NCBI GenBank assembly: GCA_965644315.1
Contig: CBFFRQ010000091.1
Location: 79,793-143,792 of the forward strand
Length of the DNA: 64,000 nucleotides
Direction: 5' to 3'
Source: Caecitellus pseudoparvulus
Taxonomy: Eukaryota > Bigyra: Bicosoecida
Shown here: positions 58,104 through 64,000 of the stretch, piece after piece
Numbering within the stretch: the first letter of the stretch is position 1
Layout of the letters: every line of letters starts with the position of its first letter
Made by a program: the position numbers and the translations under genes
Notes under the pieces: model-generated
What the model saw: the letters and a program-made list of their open reading frames with translations, nothing else
Databases searched by the model: none
What the model was told of the DNA's origin: nothing

Positions 58104-58115
58104 CATGCATGCATT
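58104..58115. terminator. Candidate shared 3'-end element CATGCATGCATT
   Basis: An overlapping ATGCAT repeat between the convergent stop codons at 58090 (plus) and 58124 (minus). It carries the TGCATT core for the plus strand and AATGCA for the minus strand. Confidence 0.45.
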
Positions 58116-58123
58116 GGGCGGAG

Positions 58124-58822
58124 TCACGCCTTGATGGCGGCGGCCTTGGTGTCCTTCTCCAGGCGGTCCATCTCCGCAAGGGCGGTGAGGATCTCCACGT
58201 TGCTGGTCTCCAGCACCATGCCGCCCATGACGATTTCGTCCAGGATGAAGTGCGTCTTGTCGCTGTGGAAGATGAGGTCCAACTCGCAGACATTCTCGAA
58301 GTACCGGTCCAGGGTCTCCACGAACACTGGGCAAGAGGTGGGAGGTGGCGTGCCTGTGCGGGGCACACCTGGCCAGGGCGCTGGGCGGCTGCACTCACCC
58401 TGCACGAGGTCCAGGATGCCCAGCTCGCTCTCCTGTTCGTCCACGATGAAGACGAAATACAGTGTTGCATAGTGGCGGTACACTACCTTGCACGTCTTGG
58501 GGAAGTGCGTCAACCTGACAGCAGTGAGGCGAGGGCAGCGCGTGCCTGGAAGCTGCAGGCTCGCCGTTCACCGCGGTGCACGTACCCGCCACCGGTAATG
58601 AAGTTGCACACTCCATCGGTGCGCTTTGAGAGCAAGGAGTACAGGTCCCGCACGGTCTGCGCCATCTCAGTGGCATCCTGTGGGGAGGGAGCAAGGGGAG
58701 AAGCCAAGTGCACTGCCGCAGCCAGCGCCAGCCCGCCCCTGGCCGCCTCGCACCAGCTTGTCGAAGCACTTCTGCAGGCGGGCCTTGCCATGGTTGTTGA
58801 TGATAAAGATGCCGCGAATCAT
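58124..58822 (-). CDS. AP3S: AP-3 adaptor complex sigma subunit
   Basis: Four exons on the minus strand: 58822-58754, 58677-58586, 58514-58399 and 58326-58124; 159 aa, normal for small adaptin chains. The spliced sequence begins MIRGIFIINNHGKARLQKC. It has DGVCNFITGG, then KVVYRHYATLYFVFIVD, ESELGILDLVQ, VFVETLDRYFENVCELDLI and VMGGMVLETS. The N-terminal and FITGGG segments distinguish AP-3 sigma from AP-1 and AP-2 sigma. AP-3 sorts cargo from endosomes to lysosome-related organelles or the vacuole. All joints follow GT-AG and keep frame (phases 0, 2, 1). Confidence 0.95.
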
Positions 58823-59215
58823 GGTGCTTCACGGGCTCCTTGTCTTGTCGGTGCAGAGGCGCGCGTCTGGCTGGCTCGCCGACTTGCCAGGTTCTCAGGG
58901 CAGCCGCCAGCGATTGGTGTGCGGGGCAATACCAGTGACGGTCACGCAAACAGGCAACACTGATGCGAAGTCGTGATGGCCAGTCGGGGACAGGCTGCAA
59001 TCGTGTTTGGCCCTGTGCCGTGATTGAGACAGGCAAGCTGCAGCCAGGTTCACACGCCCAACATGCAGCAATCCCTGCTCCGACTCACTTTCATCCTCCC
59101 TCCCCACCCCACCATTTTCCAGTGTCGGACTCGTAGCTGGACACCTGTCTTGTGCAGCGCTGAGACCACCTGTCCAGCAGGCCCGCACAACACAGCGTGA
59201 CACCTGCGTTTCGCC
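58823..59215. promoter_or_regulatory. Divergent intergenic region between AP-3 sigma and EIF3M
   Basis: 393 bp separate the two head-to-head start codons and must hold both promoters. I see no TATA box or repeated site that I would defend. Confidence 0.45.
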
Positions 59216-61110
59216 ATGGCGTCAGCAGCTGCCGCCGCAAGCGGGGGCGAAAGCAGCGGTGCGTGCCTCGAGCGCCCTATGCGCGCGGCTGTCCCTGAAC
59301 AAGCACCTCCCTGTCCTCATGCAGCTGCTGTTCCCAGCGCAACTGTGATGGTGCACTCGGTGGACCTCAAAGTGCGCTGCCAACAGCTGGCCAAGTTCAC
59401 TGCCCACCGAGCCTTTCCCGGCGCTGACCAGAAGCAGGAGCGCTCTGAGCTCATGAACAACACATGCATGCGGCAGTTTTTGGAGTTGGACTTCGCAGGG
59501 TTTCTCTCCACCATCATGCAGTACAGCGAGGCGGTGTTTGCCTCGGAATCCGACGCCAGTGCGTGCAGCGCCTGTTCCTCCCCGCCACCTGCAGTGCCGC
59601 ACACGCCCTGCGCTGCCTCGCCGCCCAGACGTCCAAGGCTTCTACGTGCTGGCCTTCTCCTTCCTGGACCAGATCAAGGAACCCACACAAGTCACTGCCA
59701 CTGTCAAGCTGCTCAAGGACAGCATCACCGGTGGCTCCGGCAAGGTCGCCCTGCGCCTGAACATGTGAGTGGTGTGTCTGGCCTGGCCTGCATGCCCGCC
59801 GGCACTCCACACACCGCCCCCCGCCCACAGCCTGGCCGACCTGTACAACGTCTTGGCTGACGGGAGCCAGGACAAGTTCGAGGCCTTCCTCGCCGTCATC
59901 AACTTCGCCGCCTCCACACAGCAGGTGGACGTGCTGCTGCCCTTCCTGGGCAACGCGGATGCCTACGCCGCCAAGCATAGCCTGACCCCTGCACAGCTGC
60001 GGGAGCTGCTGCAGACCATCGCTGCTGCGCTGGACGGCGCAGGGCACGTGGACGTCGCCCAGCAGTACCGCATCCAGTTCCTCGGCACCTTCCAGGGCGA
60101 GCCCGCCGACGTGCTGGCCCAAGCCAAGGACGCCGCCGTCACGGCAGCCCTCGGCTACTTCAAGGCGCCCGTCGTGTCCCAGAAGTCCAACCTGCCCACC
60201 CTCGACGCAGTACGTGCCGGCCCTCGCCTCCGCAGTGCCACCGCCGCCCTGTGACCTCCCATCGCGGTGAACGCATGCATCGCTTTGTATCCGTACACGG
60301 CACGCCGCTGGGCGGCCGGGTGGCTGCCCAGCGCCCTGACGACTCAATTTTCTCGCTGAGGGCATGCTCTGCCTCCCGGGTGGGCGTGCGCTCGCGATGG
60401 CTGCCCCACTGTACGCCCACACGCCCCCCCCCGCCACAGGTGACTGCGCTGAAGAGCGACTCTGAGACTTCCCGAGTGTACGAGCTGCTGCATGTGTTTG
60501 CTGCCGGGCGGGTGGAGGACTACGCCGCCTTCGTCGGGGCAGGCGACAACAAGGCCTGGATGACCAGCCTGGGTGTGGACCCGGTGGAGTCAGAAGCCAC
60601 TGTGCGCCTCCTGACGCTGTCTTCCCTCGCCTCGGCCAGCCACACACTGGCGTACGCCGACGTCGCTGAAGCACTGCAGGTACGTGCCCTGTGCATAGCG
60701 GTCGCCGCTTCGCCACGCGGTTGATGACAAACATTCCTCGTTTCTGAGGGGGGGTGCCCGCAAAGCACCCTCTCGTCTGAAGTTGCATTTTTAGTCTGAC
60801 GCACGGCACAGCCAGCCCTGGCAGGACGCAGCCCGGCACTTTGCACCCCCGCTGCACCACACCTTGCCCTGCCTGCCCACAGGTGCCAGTGACCGACGTG
60901 GAGAGCTGGGTCGTGCGCGGCGTCGGCCGTGGGCTGCTGGATGCCAAGTGCAGCCAAGAGACACAAACCATCACCATTAGCCGAAGCACGACACGAGAGT
61001 TCGGGCCCGCCCAGTGGCAGGCCCTGCAGACCAAGCTGAACACGTGGCGCAGCAACATCGACGGCGTGTTGCAGCGCCTGCGCTCTGCTCGTGTGGAGAG
61101 CACCATGTGA
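59216..61110 (+). CDS. EIF3M: Translation initiation factor eIF3 subunit M
   Basis: Six exons: 59216-59258, 59325-59558, 59629-59764, 59831-60209, 60440-60679 and 60883-61110; 419 aa. eIF3m is a PCI-domain subunit of the eIF3 octamer. LRLNILADLYNVL matches the conserved helical region of the family. The PCI and winged-helix part has SRVYELLHVFAAGRVEDYAAF, VRLLTLSSLAS and VESWVVRGVGRGLLDAKCSQ. The end is TTREFGPAQWQALQTKLNTW, matching the eIF3m C terminus. The first exon is only 43 bp. Introns are 66-230 bp, longest near the 3' end. Its stop lies 36 bp from the SDHAF3 stop on the other strand. Confidence 0.93.
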
Positions 61111-61146
61111 AAGCCCTCGGGTTGAATGCAGCGTCAGACATTGCCG

Positions 61147-61461
61147 TCACCCGTCCTTCCACTGCCCCTCCGCCTCCTGCTGCAGCGTGGACAGCTGAAT
61201 GACCTGCTCGTCGCTCAAGGCAGCCCGCTCAGATTCGCTGAGGTCCCGCCCCACTTGCCCCGCATTTAGCTCCTGCAGGTACTCCGTCCATCCCGCCATG
61301 AAGGCTGGCACGAACTCCGGCTTGGCGTCCTTGTGCTTGCGGAATTCGTCCCTGACGTAGGCATCCCCCAGCTGCCGCATCTCATGCGGCAGCACTCGCC
61401 TGTGGCACCGGAGGATGCCTCGGTACAGCGTCAGTACTTGTGTTCGTCCGATGTTTGCCAT
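61147..61461 (-). CDS. SDHAF3: Succinate dehydrogenase assembly factor 3 (ACN9, LYR family)
   Basis: A single exon of 104 aa starting at the ATG at 61461. It has the LYR motif LYRGILRCHRRVL, then LGDAYVRDEFRKHKD and FMAGWTEYLQELNAG, which together define Acn9/SDHAF3. The protein helps mature the iron-sulfur subunit of complex II in the mitochondrial matrix. No long presequence is present, as is usual for LYR proteins. The C terminus is acidic and helical. Confidence 0.92.
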   Translation of the reverse strand: MANIGRTQVLTLYRGILRCHRRVLPHEMRQLGDAYVRDEFRKHKDAKPEFVPAFMAGWTEYLQELNAGQVGRDLSESERAALSDEQVIQLSTLQQEAEGQWKDG

Positions 61462-61548
61462 GCTGAAGGAGGCAGTGCCCTAGCTTCCCGCTGCTTCACG
61501 GTCCGGCGAGACGGCAGGCAGCGGCACGGCTGCTGAGCCAGTGACGCA
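61462..61548. promoter_or_regulatory. Very short divergent promoter region
   Basis: Only 87 bp separate the SDHAF3 start from the next start on the plus strand, so both genes presumably share one bidirectional promoter. No specific element is visible. Confidence 0.5.
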
Positions 61549-62783
61549 ATGCCAGTCAAATCAAACTCCGACGAGAAAGTCTGGCATAAGGCGGTGGGAG
61601 AAGGAGGTACTTGGCTGGCCTCATGGCTGGGGTTTGGCAGACGCCGGACGATGTCCTTGCCAGCGTGTGTGTGGCAGGCACGCTGACACTGGCTCTCTGC
61701 GGTACTCCCTCCAGTGCCTCTTGCTTTGCCCAGGCCGGCCCAGCTTCGTGGCGCAGCACACCCCAGCAGTGTTGTGACTGTCTGCAAGACATGGTCTCTT
61801 GCTTTCACGAACAGCGGCCAGATCTTCGTGTCGCCATCGCTGGGGGCGCGAGCCAGCCACGCAGCCTCAGCAGCTTGCTGCCTGACTCCTGGCAAGCATG
61901 GCAGAGCCACAAGACGCTCACCTGCGCCGTGCAGCGCCGGGTCCCAGACAGCGAAGTGTGGGTGGACATCAAGCGGTTCTCCCTGGCACAGGATCCTCCA
62001 GGGGACCTGCCGCTCGTGCACATGCTTGCTGCTGCACTGGCCGCCGCCCGGCAGCAGGCGCGGCAGTTGGCCGACGCAACAGCTCGCTTGGCAGAGGAAA
62101 GCGCCACCGCTGCGGCCGCGGCTATTGAAAAAGCTGACCAACGCGGTCAGACGCAGCAGGCGCTGCTGCTGCTGCTGCACCACCTTCACCAGGAGTACAC
62201 GAAGAGTGTGGCTGCTTCCCACCCCCTGCCAGGACCAGCGGCTTCCGCTCCCAGCCAAGGGCAGCGCTCAACGCAGCAGGCGCTAGTTGACAGTGCCGAT
62301 GAGAGCGATGAGTCTGATGGACCTGCCCTGAGCGCGCCCGCTCGAGCTGGCGAGGGGGGGGGCGATGTCGTGGCACAGCACACGCTGAGCATGTTCTCGC
62401 AGAGCACGGTGGAGGCTAGGCACTCCACCCAAGCGCAGGCGCCCCTGCCTGAGACGGAAGCAATGCCGGACCATGCTGCTTCCATGACCTCCACGACGCC
62501 GTCCCTTGCATCGGCTCTTGGCCTCAGGCGTGCCACTGTCGAGTCCGGCACCGTATCGCTGAGCACTTCCCTCCACGACCTCACCTCGTCACTGCCCTCC
62601 CCCACTCCTCCACAAGGTAGTGGTGGTACCCGCCAGCTGGGCGGTGCCAAGCGTCCCCGTGGGCCAGAGGAGGACTACGTCGGTGCATTGCCGAAGAATG
62701 CGCGTCGCGACGCGGTGCCAGGTGGTGCGGTGGCTGGTGGAGCGGCTGTGCTCGCAGTTCGACGCCGCCGCGCACGACGCTGA
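61549..62783 (+). CDS. Head plus coiled-coil protein, XRCC4-superfamily candidate
   Basis: Read as exons 61549-61606 and 61678-62783 across a 71-bp GT-AG intron, phase 1; 387 aa. The joint gives GEGGTLTLALCGT, a beta-strand start. The N-terminal 150 residues look like a beta-sandwich head, ending KTLTCAVQRRV and SEVWVDIKRFSLAQD. An uninterrupted helix of about 75 residues follows (ARQQARQLADATARLAEESA), then an acidic Ser-rich linker and a basic patch KRPRGPEEDYVG. This head, stalk and disordered tail is the XRCC4/XLF/PAXX layout, but SAS-6 and CCDC61 share it. Assignment to NHEJ is a guess; no residue proves it. An alternative start is ATG 61623. Confidence 0.5.
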
Positions 62784-62794
62784 GCTTGACGCCC

Positions 62795-64000
62795 TCAGTA
62801 CTGGACCACGCGATCCTGCCCGAGCATGTCTAGGACGGCGCGGATCAGGCGGGGCTTGACCCACAGCAAGCTGCTGGGGGGGTGCAGTGCCGGGCGGGCG
62901 TCCCACTCTTGCCGCACGAGGGACTTGCTGCCGCCAGGCACGGGCAGCTGCAGGGCGCTGTGGAGGCTACGGCGATGCCCGGCCACTGCGCTTTCCAAAC
63001 CCCGGACACTTCCCTGCGTTGGCCCGCCCGGTGCGGAGTGCATCCGTGAAGGTTTGCGGTTGTGTTGCTCGGGAGCTGTGCTTGGGGGGCCGCCTTGTAA
63101 TGCCTGGCCACCCTGCGCCGGGTCCTCGGCGCCAGGTGGGGGCAAAAAGCGTGGCGTTTCAATCCCGCCTGCGTTGTGTGCTGCCACGTTGGCCGTGGTC
63201 AAGCCCTGCCGTGACGCCGCTTCACCGGCCTCGCTTGCGCCCCTCGCCAACTGCTCAGGGGCATCCTCGCCAGCAGTGATGGCTGGCAGGCCTGTGGGTG
63301 ACGGCAGTCCGCCTGCGGACCACTCTGACCGAGAGCTTGCGGGGGGCGATGTGCCTGCTTTGGACCCAGACACGTCAGCAGCCAGCCCTACGCCGTCGGT
63401 GCGCATGGGGGACGACATCCTTAAAACTGCCATGTTCAGGCGGGGAACAGTGGGGGAAGTAGGCAGACTGCGAGTGGAGTGGTGCCGCAGAGGCGAAGAG
63501 CGCTGCCTGGAGGGCGGAGGCGTGCTCTCGAAGGCACCCCCCGCTGTAGCAATGCGCAGCGCGTCAGCAAGGGACAGTGGTGGAGCCCCGAAACCGCTGT
63601 CGAAGACAGACGTAGCTGCAGCCGACGGCGCGGCAGTTGTGACTCCGGAACGCCGAGCCACCTCGCGCTGAGAGAGCCGGGAGGGCGGCGCGGTCGCTGT
63701 GCCAGCATCTTCAAAAGTCCCGCCGTACTTGTACTCGTCGTAGTATCGGGTGTTAACTGCACTGCGCTCGGCATGTCCAGCCCGCTGACGCAGACCTTGC
63801 ATGGTGGCGGAGACATTCGCATGGAGCCGAGCCCGCCCTTGGCCGATGCCCCCGAGCAACGACGAAAGCTCCCCAATGGACAAGTCTGCACTTGTCACGC
63901 TTGCGAGGGATGCCTCTGTGTGGATGCTCTGCTGTGTGTGCAGCGCTGACCTGGGCGCACGCAGTGCTGCCACGTGGAAGCCGCGGCTTGGGGTGCCCAG
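62795..64000 (-). CDS. Ser/Pro/Ala-rich protein, 5' end beyond window
   Basis: The minus-strand frame is open from the right edge to the stop at 62795, about 400 codons, with no ATG that is an obvious start near 63970, so the gene continues past 64000. The visible part has a helical segment (ADLSIGELSSLLGGIGQGRA), a YYDEYKYGGTF aromatic patch and many Ser-Pro sites around basic residues. It ends with LLWVKPRLIRAVLDMLGQDR. No family is recognised. Its stop lies 11 bp from the stop of the convergent coiled-coil gene. Confidence 0.6.
   Translation of the reverse strand: MGTPSRGFHVAALRAPRSALHTQQSIHTEASLASVTSADLSIGELSSLLGGIGQGRARLHANVSATMQGLRQRAGHAERSAVNTRYYDEYKYGGTFEDAGTATAPPSRLSQREVARRSGVTTAAPSAAATSVFDSGFGAPPLSLADALRIATAGGAFESTPPPSRQRSSPLRHHSTRSLPTSPTVPRLNMAVLRMSSPMRTDGVGLAADVSGSKAGTSPPASSRSEWSAGGLPSPTGLPAITAGEDAPEQLARGASEAGEAASRQGLTTANVAAHNAGGIETPRFLPPPGAEDPAQGGQALQGGPPSTAPEQHNRKPSRMHSAPGGPTQGSVRGLESAVAGHRRSLHSALQLPVPGGSKSLVRQEWDARPALHPPSSLLWVKPRLIRAVLDMLGQDRVVQY

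Overview
This is nuclear DNA from a GC-rich unicellular eukaryote with a compact genome. Genes lie on both strands, often tens of bases apart. Coding regions are interrupted by short GT-AG introns, mostly 45-100 bp, and the recognisable products are eukaryotic housekeeping proteins (CCT8, EIF5, EIF3M, cytosolic PheRS alpha, AP-3 sigma, VPS50, ISWI, a RAD6-type E2, SDHAF3). Two genes carry motifs I associate with ciliated or flagellated protists and with stramenopile, alveolate or haptophyte lineages. I therefore suspect an alga or flagellate of that broad kind, but the sequence does not fix the taxon.

Layout. 0.3-4 kb: a single-pass membrane protein and an HSD17B7-like 3-ketosteroid reductase, both minus strand. 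4.2-14.1 kb: one very long minus-strand gene for a low-complexity and coiled-coil protein, holding two tandem arrays (about 34 copies of a 60-bp unit and 8 copies of a unit of about 375 bp). 14.4-19.2 kb: an ISWI remodeller with an N-terminal HMG box. 19.6-30.2 kb, plus strand: a Ser/Pro-rich protein, EIF5 and a very long VPS50/syndetin. 30.2-36.9 kb: alternating tightly packed genes including a RAD6-like E2 and CCT8. 37-43.5 kb: a visibly more A/T-rich island with one large gene for a P-loop NTPase plus nuclease-like protein resembling Crinkler-RHS (CR) proteins, flanked by about 1 kb of gene-poor DNA on each side. 43.5-54.1 kb: a flagellar-type motif protein, PheRS alpha, a Nudix hydrolase, two unknowns and a type II membrane glycosyltransferase-like protein. 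55-64 kb: a GRAM plus double VASt lipid-transfer protein, AP-3 sigma, EIF3M, SDHAF3, an XRCC4-like candidate and a gene running off the right edge.

Two patterns cut across genes. Convergent gene pairs share a palindromic AATGCATT-type element between their stop codons, a good candidate for a bidirectional 3'-end signal. Several otherwise convincing genes have single-base frame breaks, mostly in or next to C or G runs: six in the repeat gene, one in VPS50 and one in the GRAM-VASt gene. Homopolymer-length error or real slippage would both explain this. No bacterial-style operon is present; the genes mostly serve unrelated housekeeping pathways. Exon borders were read by eye from splice consensus and frame continuity.
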